Shown: positions 1-11,425, counted from the stretch's first letter. The stretch: DNA of 64,000 nt from Tachypleus tridentatus (GCF_004210375.1 NC_134830.1:62181576-62245575); one strand, 5' to 3'. Notes: a model not told the origin generated them from the letters alone. Program-made: numbers and translations.

Positions 1-860
1 ATGACAGAAAATATCGAAGGTGGTCTCAGAAATTCAGTTGAGGTGACTACATCATAAGTGATTTGCCATGTTCAGGTCGTCCTGTTGAGTTTAATGATCA
101 CTTGCTGCTGGCTGTTGTGTTATGCTGTAACAGTTGAAGAACTAACACAAAAACTTAATTCAACACATTCATCTGCCAGAAGCTTGGAAGGATGTCAAAA
201 TGTGGAAAAATGGATCCCCCATGATTTTAAAGACACCAACCTTAGAGAAAAAGTGGAGATTTGAACTTCTCTGCACTATCGTGAATATAACTCACCTGTT
301 TTGGACAGGTTAGTGGCTGGATATGAAAAATGGATATTTTGAATATGATCCACTTTGAGTTGCTGCTGCTCAATATAACGATTACAACAAATTTTTAATG
401 TCAACAGTTAGAGCACTTGAATGTTGCACTGAAAACAAAGAGGCCTGCTTTGATCAATCATAAATGTGTTGTGTTATATCATGATAATGCATGGTCCCAC
501 ACAGTAAGGATCACATCTGCAAAAACTGAAAAGCTAGAGTGGGAAAAAATTCCACATCCTCCTTATTCTCCAGACCTTGCGTCATCTGTTTATCATCTAT
601 TCCAAAGTTTGCAAAACTATCTTAATGGAAAAGAGTTTGGAATACATGAAGATGTCAAAACTACCCTCTCCACATTCTTTTCCTTCCAAACCCTAATAAT
701 TTTATATAAGTGGCATTCAGAAGCTTGTGAATCGTTGGCATGAAGTAATTAATAATAATGGACATACATTATTGATTAAATAACATTACAAGCATTTGAA
801 ATCTTTTTCTGAACATAAAATCAGACATTACTTAAGGGATGACCTGATATTTAACAAAAT
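1..860 (+). pseudogene. mariner-family (Tc1/mariner) transposase pseudogene, cut by the window edge
   Basis: The translation follows a mariner transposase from the N-terminal helix-turn-helix region to the C-terminus, with frameshifts and stops. Recognisable blocks are SGRPVEFNDHLL near 77, VEELTQKLNSTHS near 135, KWIPHDF near 210, the block around the first catalytic residue near 300-340, HDNAWSHT near 480, and PHPPYSPDLASSVYHLF near 555-605. The C-terminal NNNGHTLLIK block ends near 780. Mariners use a DD34D triad. The first Asp reads Tyr (AGYEKW) and the third reads Val (SSVYHLF); only the middle Asp (HDN) survives. The stretch 783-860 probably holds the decayed right inverted repeat. It lies inside the inferred RPA3 transcription unit, antisense to it. 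Family assignment is secure; subfamily is not. Confidence 0.88.
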
Positions 861-876
861 CAAAAGATTAGTATGA

Positions 877-898
877 ATATATATATATATATATATAT
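877..898. repeat. (AT)n microsatellite
   Basis: Uninterrupted AT dinucleotide run of about 11 units just outside the mariner right end. Confidence 0.9.
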
Positions 899-2079
899 GG
901 AGCAAGAGGTAGTTCTTTTAGGTTCAATGTAAGAATGAATTACTAAGCAAGGTCTAATGCTTAAATAAAGGATTATTACAAACAAGTTTAGAGCAAAAAG
1001 CAGTCTGGTTTAACTTGTGGAACAGATATTAGAGTACCAGCAAATTGCATGCTAGAAATGGGATCCACTTGGTAGAAAGGAGTTTGTGGGAAAAACTAAA
1101 GAAGTTCAGTAAAGACAGTGTGAGCTGAATTTGCAGTGGTTAAGATATGGTAGGGTTCACAATAAACAGAAACCCTAAATATTTTACAAAGATTTCCAAG
1201 TTCATACACAAAATGTCATCCACCAGTATATTCAGAGAAATTGTTGCTATATGTTAAAATAAAACAAAAAATTACAAGTTTTACTTTTCTAATGCTGTTG
1301 CTGACTTCATAGTAATTATTAAAATTGAACACACCCACATTTTGAGAAGAATGTTAGATACTTTACAAAACAGCTTGATCTACTTAAACAACAGCTGAGC
1401 ACAAAAATGTTGTGCAACAGTCACACAACTATCACTGAAATGAGTTTTAACAGGCTGATTTGCATGTTTCTCTTTGAGCTCTCAAGTAGATGACCTATTT
1501 ACAGGTCTCACCTGATTATACTGGTTTTCATAACAACATAGTTTGCAATTAAAAGAAGCATGTTATGTAATTATTACATAATGAATGATCACAAACTTGT
1601 TTTGATAATTTCAAAGCTTCACCTTTAGAATTTCACACCCAAGAGTATTTCATTCCCAGTTCTGAAATTCCTGATTTTGGAATAAGCACCTGATAGAATA
1701 ACTACGACAGAAGAATCAATGGTAAAAAGGTTTAGAGCATAAATAAAAAATAATTTGAAAAGATAATCACAGTAAATTTAAGAAGCTAAATTGCCATTAC
1801 TGTAGTTTTAAAAAGACTGAACAAAATGGATGGTTTCAGGGTTCTAGATGAAACAGAAAGTCATGATATAATTGGAATCAGTGTAGCTTTGTTATATCTG
1901 AAGAGAGATTGACAAAAGGAATTAGTTTCAAATTCCATATTATATCTTAAGCAAAATGTATTGATACACTTATAAATAGGGGTGGAATGACTTCCTATTT
2001 AATGGGTAACCTACAGAATGTGGAGTGAAGACAATGGGAAAGTTTGTTTGGACTCCACCAATAACATGCTTTTGCCTTC
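899..2079. other. RPA3 intronic sequence, no recognised feature
   Basis: AT-rich sequence with frequent stops in all frames. I see no exon, RNA gene or repeat boundary. CpG is nearly absent. Confidence 0.5.
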
Positions 2080-2640
2080 TTTCTCATCCAGTCACCCATC
2101 AAGCTAATTAACTAGTCATTCCCAAACTCCTGCTGATCTGATTTTCTTAGCTAATATACTACAAAGTACCTTAGCAAAATCCTTCTTGAAATCTTACACA
2201 AGGTTCATACCTTTCTAATCATTTATGTAAATAACATTCTAAAAACAACAAACAAATTAATAAGACAAGATGTGTTTTAGTTAATATGTTTGCCCTCTTA
2301 TAATATACTCAAATTATTTTGCAAAGTTTATTCCACCAGATTCTAAAATCTTTCCCAGTACAGAAGGAAGACTAACTAGTCTACAATTTCCCTCTTTTAA
2401 AACAGGAATAACATTAACAACGCTCCAATTCTCAGGTACCCATCTACTATCCACTGATCTACCAAAAATAAAGAACCAATATATTTGACCTGTGTGGAAA
2501 ACTGTCTTCCTGATATCTTATCCATTTTTAATCTCTCTTTTTTTCCTTTTTTTTTACTTACCACCAAAGGATTTACATCTACATAATCCAGATCAATTTC
2601 AATTGCATTTAGGTTATAATTTGGCACATATTTAATTCAG
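2080..2640 (-). pseudogene. CR1/Jockey-type LINE reverse transcriptase fragment
   Basis: Read on the minus strand, this holds the N-terminal part of a non-LTR retrotransposon reverse transcriptase. Near 2440 is VPENWSVVNVIPVLK, matching the usual block ahead of the first RT motif. Near 2340 is RLVSLPSVLGKILES, the RPVSLTSV-type motif. Near 2190-2130 is a DFKKDFAKVL-like stretch, matching the LDFxKAFDxVPH catalytic block. Frameshifts and stops separate them, and the palm FADD motif and thumb are missing. It lies in the RPA3 region in the same orientation as the gene. It resembles the other LINE fragments in this window. Confidence 0.75.
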
Positions 2641-3572
2641 ATGGCAATGCACTGAAAAGAAATGGATCTTGATATAGTAGTAAATAAGTCACTTGAGACA
2701 ATGCTGTTGTGAGAAATCAACGTATTGAGATAAGTAGTATCTGCAGTTATAGATTCACAAAAAGGTAAATATTTCTTTATACAAATCAGTAGTTAGGCCT
2801 AGCTTAGAATACTGTGTGCAGTTTCCTTAATAAATGATGCTAACTTAAGAATAGACTCAAATAACAGTAAGAATTGTATGATTGAGAATTGAATGATTAT
2901 GTAACAATAAAAAGATAAGCAAGAAGAACACACATTAAAATTTACAAAATTGTCTAGATGAATGATGGAATAAAAGTTTCCAATTTCTTTGTGCCCTATC
3001 CTGAAGAAAAGAGGACACAAATTTAGGATTTGGGGGACAAAAAAAGAAAAAAGGAGGGGATATGCACAAGTTCAAATATTTTTTTTAACTGTGCAACTCA
3101 TGAAAGGAGATACAATCAGCATTAATTAGAGACCTCACAAGAGTTTAAGGGAAAATTTTTTATGACCTCCTGAAAAAATAAAGGACATGTTTCATTTACA
3201 CATTCCTTGAGTATGCATGTAAAGAAAGTTTAGAAGGACCAAATGGTATAATGCACCTTGTTGCCAGTTGTATGTTATAATGTGTTAACTTAGTTAACAC
3301 TCATAACTAGTTTTCATGTATTACACAACAATAAGAGACAAAACAAAAATATATACAGTTTAGCTATAAATTTTTGTTGCTCGAACAAAACTAATATTTT
3401 TAATAAATTACTTATGATTCAGATATTACAAACATTATTTATAATAAAATAGTCCTTAAATGTTTTAACATGCTGCATTAACTAATATTCAGAGTTTCTT
3501 TGAAAATGTTATTTTTGAGATAATGTGTACAAGATATTTATGTAACTCAGATCTTCAAAAAGGTCAACTTAC
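2641..3572. other. RPA3 intron 2, no recognised feature
   Basis: AT-rich intronic DNA to the left of RPA3 exon 2. The next RPA3 exon, which would encode the middle and C-terminal part of the OB fold, was looked for on the minus strand from here to position 1 and not found. It should lie outside the window. Confidence 0.5.
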
Positions 3573-3647
3573 AGGTTCTTCCATGATAATTGTGATCACC
3601 TGATTATCACTTGATTTCATTTTGAAAGACTTTCCAGAATTATCTAT
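3573..3647 (-). CDS. RPA3: Replication protein A 14-kDa subunit, coding exon 2
   Basis: This is a 75-base minus-strand exon of exactly 25 codons, in phase 0 with exon 1. The translation begins IDNSGKSFKMKSSDN and ends VITIIMEEP. It aligns with the part of RPA3 after the first OB-fold strand, where human RPA3 has a similar PTGK...LSDGE...IELMEP pattern. The acceptor is a TTTTCAG-type site (minus strand, ending at 3648) and the donor is GTAAGT (minus strand, starting at 3572). Because it is so short, it can be seen only through its splice sites and homology. RPA3 is the smallest subunit of the RPA heterotrimer and stabilises the complex that coats single-stranded DNA in replication and repair. 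Confidence 0.85.
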
Positions 3648-6600
3648 CTGAAAATATTAACAAGAGAAACAATGTGTATTATTTATAACCCAACCATACT
3701 GTATGAATCAAAATTTTTAACAGTCACTTGCTACATGCTATTTATTTTGTACTTTTCCCGAGAATCTTTTTAAGCATTCCAGCACACAATAATTTGGCCA
3801 TTCCACAATTGATCTATACAAAAGTATGTTTATTAAAAATGAAATAGAAACCCTATAACATGAGCACTTTCAAAAGGGTGGCCTTTATGTTTGTCTCTGA
3901 AGAAAAAGGTCCACCTTTCAAAAGCACTTAGGTTATAGCATTTCTATTTCATTGTTATCAAGACTTCTTAGACCCTACGTGTTTTTAGAATATCATAAAG
4001 TATATTTATTGGTAGGTTTTAGAATTTAAGCAGACTTTTTTTTAACTGACAGATGATTAAGACTTAGTAAATTATACCTGATGGTTCATTAAAAAAATTC
4101 TATACCTATTTGTTTCATTTGGTGCATCTATAATTTTTAGGAATGGGCACAAACTGGGCAAGCATTTAATTGTCCAGATAGGACACTTAAATACCACTAA
4201 ACATGTATAAATTATTCTGGTAACAGAGCTAATAGGATTTTGGGTAGTATCTATAGAAATACTGAATGCCAGACAAATGATAGTATTATTTCACTGTATA
4301 GATCACTTGTAAAGCCTCATTTAGAGAAGTGTACAGTTTTGGGCTTCCTTCCTCAAAAACATCCCTTTGTTGGAAAAGGTTCAGAGAAGAGCCATTTGGA
4401 TGACACCTTGGATGGTGGGACTGTTCTATGAAAAAGAGACCAAAAATCTCTTAAATTTGTTTTCTCTGAAGAATTGAGTCAGAAAGAATTTGAGATATTT
4501 AAGATTATTAAGGGTATTGATAATTTTGATCCAAACTTTGTGTTTAGCAGTGAAAACAATAGAACAAGGGTCATAAATTCAAATTTTGGCAGCACAGGAG
4601 TGATCTGCACTTTGTACAGTATTACTTTTCACACAGTGTGGTTGGCTTTTGGAATTAGCTTCCTTCAAGAGTGGTGGAGTCAGAAAATTTCAGTGTTCAA
4701 GAAAAGATTGGATGAATACACGAGCAGTAAGGAGTGGTTATAGATGGGAGCGAGAAAAAACATTCTTGATGGGTTAATAGGCTTCTTTGTCCTCTTAAAA
4801 TTTGATCAATTTATTCATTTTTATGAACTGCTCATGCAACAGCACCTGCACATGCTAGCATATTGTCACTGCAAGATAGACTGGTACAGAAGAATATCTC
4901 TAGTTTAAAGGAACTAAACAGTTCAATTCAGGAAGAAAATATTGTATTAGTAGGAAATTCTGGAAACAACTGCATCACCATCCTCAGTGAAGACTTTAGT
5001 GCAAGGTTTCACAGAAACTTCATTACAATAAAAAAAAGAAGAAAGAAACAGGTGCATACTTCTGAAGAATCAATGCAACTAAGCACATATAAAATATTTA
5101 AAAAAGCAAAGTTCCATCACAGGATGGAACAAAATATCAGTTTAAACCTCTGATAGTGAAAAAATGTTGTAATTAGTACATTAGACATGAATTTCTTATT
5201 GAACAAAATTAGTTAACTAATATCAACACTAATAATTTCTTTTAACTAGATCATTGGAGAATGGATACATGTTTTCCACTCACTTGTCAAGATCCATTGA
5301 AATGTGAGGTTATAAAGATCAAACCTACATTACACATACATACAACAACAAAAAAATTGATGCAATGTGCAAAAATATTTGCTTTGTTCCAAACCAAATG
5401 CATGGAACTCTAGATATGATTTAATACACAAAATCAAAATTGATTCTTTATTTCATTCTATTGGAAAACAGTTTCTATAATCTGGTTATCTAGAAAATAC
5501 AAAATTTTGTGTCAGGAGATCTGGAAGTGAATCTCTGTGAATGAAAAATTTATGCATTACACAATATAAATGCCTCAGATAGTCTGTTTAAACTCCATAC
5601 AACTACAGTAGCAGGAAATTTACTATGTTGGGCATTTCTTTGATAATATGGTAATTATAAAGAGGCAAAAAGTCTGAGAATTAGTGAACTGTTCCAAAGT
5701 CACTTATGATGCAACATACATGTCACCAAAGAGATGATAATTTGAGTTGTCATTCCCAGAACTACTTCTACTAATCAACAATAATAAAGTGATATTCATG
5801 TAAAATTGCAATTTCAAAGTAACTTTAAAGTTTAATGTGATCTGTGTGTTTCTTGGGTGGTAAATTAAAAAAAACCCTAAAACTGTGTTCTATCAAGATT
5901 TAAACCTATTTTAATCTTTGGTAATCACAATATACTATTCACTTATGTAAAGTGATGTTTAGCACATCAGCATACAAATGTAAGATATTTACAGAAATAA
6001 ACTGTGCACAAGAACTTTGTTTTCAGGTTAAAACAATCAGTTTCTTCTACAAGAATGCATTTTACATGTGGTTTTGCATCCTGAAATCTTTAAGTTATAG
6101 TTCACCTTTTAAACTAAATCTACACATACTATTTTTCTCGTTATACACAAATGCTGTTTAACACTAGTGCTATACAAAATAGAAAAATATCTACCTACAA
6201 ACTCATCTATTTATGGTGTGCAAACTGTATTTTAAAATTTTAAAATTTAATCCCTTCTTGGTTACTGACAAACTTAATTAACTGCTTCACCCAGGCATAT
6301 ACACAAATTTGTGTTTGTATTTTTCTTCATGTTCAGAAAAAAAACTAATGTATATGGAAATAATCTGCTCAGTTATTGTGCAGGAGAGTCAGAGTAACAG
6401 ATAAACAGGCATACAGCATTAATTGTTTTGTTCTATCAAACATATATTAATATCTGAAGATGTTTTTAAAATAACAGAAAAACTAAAATAAGTTTGAAAA
6501 TAATTATTTCTGATTAACATAAGGGAAAGCTGTAATAAATCAGAAATGTATACTATACCGGAAATATATTTTTGATACTGAGAAAAATATGAAAATAATT

Positions 6601-7284
6601 ACTTTGCTTTTTAAATATTTTAGAGGAAAAATTGCACAAGTGACATGAAATTAGTCTTTTACTGGTAGTAAACTACTCCATCCAGACAAATATGCTGGTC
6701 TGGAATTGTTCTTTTATATATCACAGGAAAACTAAAATTAATTTAGAGGTGACTCTTCTTTTACAATTATGAGGGAAAACTGGAGTACTTGAGAAGCATA
6801 TGACAAGTTTGTATTAAATTTGAAGTGTTCCAACCAAGCAAATATATTTGTCCAGACCATTATTTTAATATTACAGAATACCACAATAGCTTTATAAAAT
6901 ATTTTTTGTTATGCACTTAATATATGGTAGGTTTTAAGTAATCAAATGGAATACACGTAGCATTTACCAATTAAAATATTATTTATGTTGCGAGCTATAA
7001 AATACTCGTCCGTTTCCTACTTTTAGTAAGTTTTAATGCTTTGCCATTCACCAGATCTTGTGATCTGTTAGATTAAAATTAGTACGCGTTGAAAACGCAG
7101 ATATTTTAAATTCTGTAAATATATATATATAAACCATACTGGAACTTACTTATATCGTTAATACTAATACGGTAATTTTATTTAACAGAAAAGTCTAAAT
7201 TGTTGTAGTTACATAACATTAATGACGTCTCTACTACTAATAGTTACATTTATACTAAGCCTACACTACAGTACAGATCACTAC
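3648..7284 (-). other. RPA3: RPA3 intron 1
   Basis: This intron of about 3.6 kb is bounded by GTAGTG (donor, minus strand at 7284) and a TTTTCAG-type acceptor at 3648. It contains the plus-strand LINE fragment at 4220-4800. The remainder is AT-rich with no recognised element, including the 96-codon open stretch at 4863-5153, which I could not match to anything. CpG is almost absent up to about 6960, then becomes frequent toward exon 1. Confidence 0.75.
4220..4800 (+). pseudogene. CR1/Jockey-type LINE, C-terminal region and 3' end
   Basis: The translation matches the region after the reverse transcriptase palm of a CR1-like LINE. It holds ANRILGSIYRN near 4230, SIISLYRSLVKPHLE near 4285-4330, a VQRRATWMIPWMVGLFYE-like block in another frame near 4380-4430, and a C-terminal block with FKKRLDEYTSSKEW ending at the stop near 4743. 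At least three frameshifts break it. The short 3' UTR (TTCTTTGTCCTCTTAAAAT) resembles the 3' end of the LINE at 46850-48300, so the two are related copies. It is antisense to RPA3 within intron 1. Confidence 0.85.
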
Positions 7285-7380
7285 CTGAACGACAGTCCCT
7301 AATATACAAACAGGTTTTCCCAGAAACTGAGGAAGATAAGAAGCGTTCACCCTGGGTCTTGCAGTTTCTAATATGTTCAT
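7285..7380 (-). CDS. RPA3: Replication protein A 14-kDa subunit, first coding exon
   Basis: This is a 96-base minus-strand exon of exactly 32 codons, starting with ATG at 7380 and ending at a CAG|GTAGTG donor. The translation begins MNILETARPRVNA and continues SYLPQFLGKPVCILGTVVQ. It aligns with the human RPA3 N-terminus, where residues R-x-N-A, LxxF, KPVC and a following V/LG are in the same order and spacing. This segment forms the N-terminal arm and first OB-fold strand. The phase matches exon 2 without adjustment. The start is the first ATG in frame and gives the family's usual N-terminal length. The upstream sequence carries a plausible E2F site at 7526-7534. The remaining coding sequence beyond exon 2 lies outside the window. 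Confidence 0.88.
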
Positions 7381-7560
7381 GATGAATGTATTTTAGTGCA
7401 AGCTAAACAAATCAAGTTACTAATACTTAATTACAATAATACGTTTCCAATATTATGACAAGCTCAATTCTCATACCCTCTAATATCCATTTAAATAGTT
7501 AAAAAATGGCCAGTTGTTACGTAAATTCCCGCCCTTTTGTAAACCAAGAAAATGTAATAA
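7381..7560 (-). promoter_or_regulatory. Inferred RPA3 promoter and 5' UTR with E2F-like and TTACGTAA sites
   Basis: On the minus strand, GGGCGGGAA (plus strand TTCCCGCCC at 7526-7534) matches the E2F/DP core. It sits about 145 bases upstream of the RPA3 start codon. Next to it, TTACGTAA (7517-7524) is a perfect bZIP-type palindrome. Replication genes including RPA subunits are commonly E2F targets, so the position makes sense. The transcription start itself is not visible to me. Confidence 0.5.
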
Positions 7561-7786
7561 AACGTGATACTTCCTCTTTATACTTTAATCTTCCAAATAT
7601 TTCACCAGTAAATTTGGATATGGGTACATAATATTAGATAATTTACTATAATTACTGGTGAATTGATTATTAAATTGTAAATTCAATGTATAATGTTTTA
7701 AATTGTTTTTCGGTTTTCTTTGCGCCCAAAACTTTGACATGAAATACATATGAAAGCACAACATTATAAAATGTGTGATTGAATAT

Positions 7787-7898
7787 TTTTTCTTATAGCA
7801 AAGCCACATCGAGCTATCTGCGTTGTCCACAAAGAAGAATCGAAACCCTGATTTTAGCGTTGTAAATCCGAAGGCTTACTGCTGCCCTAGTGGGGTGG
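7787..7898 (-). mobile_element. tRNA-derived SINE, family B
   Basis: Minus-strand copy of the short SINE-B of about 115 bases. It has a head ending CCCTAG...AGTAAGCC, then TTTACAACGCTAAAATCAGG, a decayed B box, and a tail reading GGCTTTGCTATAAGAAA. It recurs at 25803, 32316, 35172, 37289, 38301, 39250 and 42061. Confidence 0.8.
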
Positions 7899-8153
7899 CA
7901 AATAAAAAAGTATCTGGCAATAGTACTCATGTTAAACGAATTAGTTTTTTCTAGTGCGACCAGTAACTACGTCTTTCTTCATGTATCAAGTATCATAGAT
8001 TGATCGTTATAATTTTATTAGCCCATACGATTGTTAAATCTAATTATTATTCAAGTTTTATTGCTTGATATTTATTCATCAGTATATATTAATTATGGAC
8101 TAGTTTTATCCTGAGAGTCAATTGCTAATTTGCTACTGCTGCCTTCAAGACGT

Positions 8154-8388
8154 GGCCCGACATGGCCAGAAGGTTAAGGCACTCGACTCGTAATCTGAGG
8201 ATCGCAGGTTCGAATCCCCGTCGCACCAAATATGCTCGCCATTTCAGCCGTGGGGCATTGTAATGTGACGGTCAATCCCACTATTCGTTGGGTAGTGATG
8301 GCTAGCTGCCTTTCTTCTAGTCTTACACTGCTAAATTAGGGATGGCTAGCGCAGATATCCCTTGAGTAACTTTGAGCGTGAATTTCGT
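8154..8388 (+). mobile_element. tRNA-derived SINE, family A
   Basis: Starts GGCCCGACATGGCCAGAAGG (A-box region) and carries a canonical B box GGTTCGAATCC. The shared body follows (CACTATTCGTTGG..., TCTTACACTGCTAAATTAGGG) with a short internal deletion. It is the first of about 18 family A copies or fragments; complete ones are about 270-280 bases. Confidence 0.88.
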
Positions 8389-8428
8389 TCATAGTTACTC
8401 AAGGGATAACTGCGCTAGCCGTTTCTAA
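8389..8428 (-). mobile_element. Inverted SINE-A tail fragment
   Basis: Reads as the reverse complement of the last 40 bases of the SINE just upstream (AGTTACTCAAGGGATAACTG followed by CGCTAGCCG). The two tails face each other across about 20 bases and could form a hairpin. Confidence 0.75.
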
Positions 8429-8881
8429 ACAAACCAAACCAAGCCTTCAAGATAGCCTTGGGAAAAAACAATTTCTTTATTTGTAGTGGCAGAAATTTAA
8501 ACTTTTGCTCTCTTGATAAAATTTGGTGTGCTGTCCACTGACTGGAAGTTCTCCATTTAGAACTAAGGGTGATGTTGGCATACGTTTTGAGAATACTTAA
8601 ATTCTCCCATTTATTTATTTATTTTCTTTAAACAGTTGCTTAAGTAGATGGTACATTAAAGAGGTGAAAGCCGTATAAGGTAATTGTTGCCTGATTTAAA
8701 TTGTCATTGCACACAGCTTTATTGTTAATTATAATTACGGGCTAACAAAACAGACCAATCTTTTCTTTCTCTCTCTGGTAATTCATAACATCTAATAACT
8801 AACAAGAGAGTACTCCAAACTGTACTTCTGGGTAGAAAAAGTGTTCAAATTCAGTGCATGTGCTGGCGATCAAAGAGCTAG

Positions 8882-9007
8882 AGGTTTGTTTGTAGTTTAA
8901 GCACAAAGCTACACAATGGACAATCTATGTTATGCCTACCACAGGTGTCGAAACTCGGTTTCTAGCGTGATAAGTTCGCAGACATATCGCTGTGCCACTG
9001 GAGGGCG
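8882..9007 (-). mobile_element. tRNA-derived SINE, family C
   Basis: Minus-strand copy of SINE-C. The tail AGCACAAAGCTACACAATGG is at the left, and the head with CAGTGGCACAGCGATATG on the minus strand is at the right. Family C shares the overall layout of family B but differs in the tail (GCTTTGTGCTTAA). Confidence 0.8.
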
Positions 9008-9156
9008 AGAGCTAGAGGAGTAACATTTTTAGGATACACATAAATAAAAAGATGAAACACACATAACTGGAAAACTTCGTATAAATCGGTTTACTTTTAT
9101 GAGTTTGATTTCATGAGTTCCAATTAAAGTATAAAATATTTTACCTTCCTAAGTAG

Positions 9157-9212
9157 GTGGGCATAGCACAAATAACCTTTTGTATAGTTTTGTGCTTAAC
9201 TGCAAACAAACT
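9157..9212 (+). mobile_element. SINE-C 3' fragment
   Basis: Only the end of family C is present: GTGGGCATAGCACAAATA followed by TTTGTGCTTAACTGCAAACA. The tRNA-like head is missing. Confidence 0.65.
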
Positions 9213-11163
9213 AGAAAGGTCCTGATAAATGTAGTTTAAAGAAGTCTTACTTAAAATAAGTTATAATGCAATCGACAGACATAAGCTCATCAATTTTTAT
9301 GTAAAATGTTGTCTGAGACATACCATTTATCATTCGCTAGTTTTCTTTAGATTCTTCTCTGCAAGCTATTATGTGAAAACAAAAAACAGAAAATGTAAAT
9401 TATTGACTGGCATCCAGTCAGTATCTTCAGCAAAATATATATACACATATATTTCTTTTACTACGTGAACATTCTCGGTTTTGCAAAGAACATTGCTATA
9501 CCCTCCGTTAAAAGTTCTATTCTGTGCCTCTGATTTTAAGTACACATTTTTCTAAAATTATGGGCACTTAAATGCTGCGTCGCTGACCAAAATTATATTT
9601 TATTGTTGAATGCCTTATTGACCTCTGAAGTTTCTCTTATAGATTTCTTTTCATACTTTGCTGTTGACAAACACCTGAACCTATTCGGTATGCTATTAAA
9701 AAGAGCTTTTGCCAGCACCACATCATGGTGGATGCCAAATCTTTTGGCAGAATGCAAAATATAATTTTTCTTTACACGTTTTTGAAAAGCAAATGAACCT
9801 TGACAATAAAAAGAATAATGAAACTTAAACAAATGATTTTATTTATTTATTTTAAAAAAGGGAGAGCAGATAAACTTTTCGAAATTTAACAGATTCCGTC
9901 TTCAGTATCTAACGAAAACTAAAATAATCACATCATTCCGAAATAAGTAAGTGAATTACATAGAAATAATAACAGAATTTAATCAAAACTACAACAGCAT
10001 AAACATTAAATTAATAACAGAGTACTGTACATATTAGAAAATGTGCAATTTAAACGAAAAGTGCACGTTGTTCAGTGTTGGCTTAGCAAAAAATATTGAA
10101 ATTTGATAGGTTAAATTGATGTCCTGTTTCTTCTTTGTTGGTGTATAGAGGAAACTTAGGGGTTACTCAACTTTTTGTGTGTGTTTTCATGGAATTTTTC
10201 ATATATTTATTGGCTCTAACTAGTAAATAGCGTTTGAGTTTGCTAATATAGCCTTACAGTTTCCAATAGTGTAAATACATACCAGCTATGAACAGAGAAC
10301 TTTGAAGAAGGTCTTTAGTGGGGAAACAACATCCTGTACGTTGGTTAAAAACTAACCTGATATCAACTTGGGGGGGGGGGGAATAGTTACGATGAATTAC
10401 ACGTTCGGTACGATTTTTTAAAGTTAAGCTTTGTTAATTAGGGTATGGAAGAGAATAATATATATCAAGTTTGGGTACAGTTGTTAGTCTTGGTAGATTA
10501 GTGAGTTTCTTGGTTAGAAAAGTATCCGTACTTTTATGTAATATATGTTATGAGTAGCCGTTATTTTAAAACATCCTTTATGAGCGACATTTCATAATGT
10601 AATGAAAGTACTTAGAACACAAATTATAAGCTCTAAATAACACTTATGTTACCAGATATTTTTACCCTTTGATATGAGAACGGAATAAAGCTGACAAATT
10701 GAGTTAGAAGTCCAATAAACATTGTTTTATATATATTGATGTGGTAAATCCGCTAGTGTTATGATTAATGAGGATGTATAAAAAAAGTAAATTATTATTA
10801 TTTTCAACCTTGCAAGTGAAATTAATGGTACGATACGAAGGTGGGGATCGTAGCATTTGCTTCGTCATTTTTGACTGCTACACGATAGCTTAATTTATAG
10901 AGAGGAAAATGATTTCCACGTCATCGTGAAGTTTAAATAATGAAAATGACAATGTTGAACAAATGATACGAAAAATAAACTGTTTTATTTGGCAACATTT
11001 CTGAGTTTTATATACAGTTTTGGTACTTACTTGTACCTGTATTTGTTCTTAAACTTCTATGGCATGTGATTTATTGACGTATAGCCCATCAAACGTGACG
11101 GCGCAAGAACTACTATCCATACCTTATAGTGCACTCACGTTTCATAGCTAACTAAAATAAATA
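9213..11163. other. Intergenic sequence, few recognised features
   Basis: AT-rich, CpG-normal DNA. It holds a hammerhead-like motif at 9875-9905 (minus strand) and a run of 12 G at 10370-10381. A minus-strand open stretch at 9593-9832 matches nothing I know. No exon was recognised. Confidence 0.5.
9875..9905 (-). ncRNA. Hammerhead-ribozyme-like core motif (candidate)
   Basis: On the minus strand CTGAAGA is followed by a possible stem (GGAAT with ATTTC, loop between) and then GAAA. This is the order CUGANGA, stem II, GAAA that defines the hammerhead core. Stems I and III were not confirmed. Penelope-like elements are known to carry such motifs in their terminal repeats. Confidence 0.35.
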
Positions 11164-11425
11164 CGACCTGGTATGGCCAAGTGGTTAAAGCATTCGACTG
11201 GTAATCTGAGGATCGTGGGTCCGAGTCCCCGTCGCACCAAACATACTCACCATTTAAGCCTTGGAGACGTTATAATGTTACGGTCAATTCCACTATTCGT
11301 TGGTCAAATAGTAGCCCAAGAGTTGGCGGTGGGTGGTGATGACTAGCTGCCTTTCCTCTCGTCTTACACTGCTAAATTAGGAACGGCTAGAGGAGATAAC
11401 TCTTTGCGCGAAGTTCAAAACAAAA
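11164..11425 (+). mobile_element. tRNA-derived SINE, family A
   Basis: Near-complete plus-strand copy with TGGCCAAGTGGTTAAAGC (A box), GGGTCCGAGTCC (B box with two changes), the body with GTAGCCCAAGAGTTGGCGG, and the tail CTTTGCGCGAAGTTC. Confidence 0.9.

Noticed and set aside
1..3560. RPA3 exon 3
   Set aside because: Searched on the minus strand for the middle and C-terminal OB-fold sequence; nothing convincing, so it is taken to lie beyond the left edge.
4863..5153. 96-codon plus-strand reading frame
   Set aside because: It lies inside RPA3 intron 1, low CpG, matches no family I know, has no splice or initiation context, and could arise by chance.
7585..7830. Minus-strand reading frame upstream of RPA3
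   Set aside because: Its right part is a SINE-B on the minus strand; the rest has no similarity. It is not a 5' extension of RPA3.
8154..8240. Possible tRNA gene (A and B boxes)
   Set aside because: The same head recurs with the same downstream body many times; acceptor stem pairing is not maintained. It is the tRNA-like head of SINE-A.
9593..9832. 79-codon minus-strand reading frame
   Set aside because: No recognisable domain. It may be retroelement debris next to a hammerhead-like motif, but I cannot support a gene.
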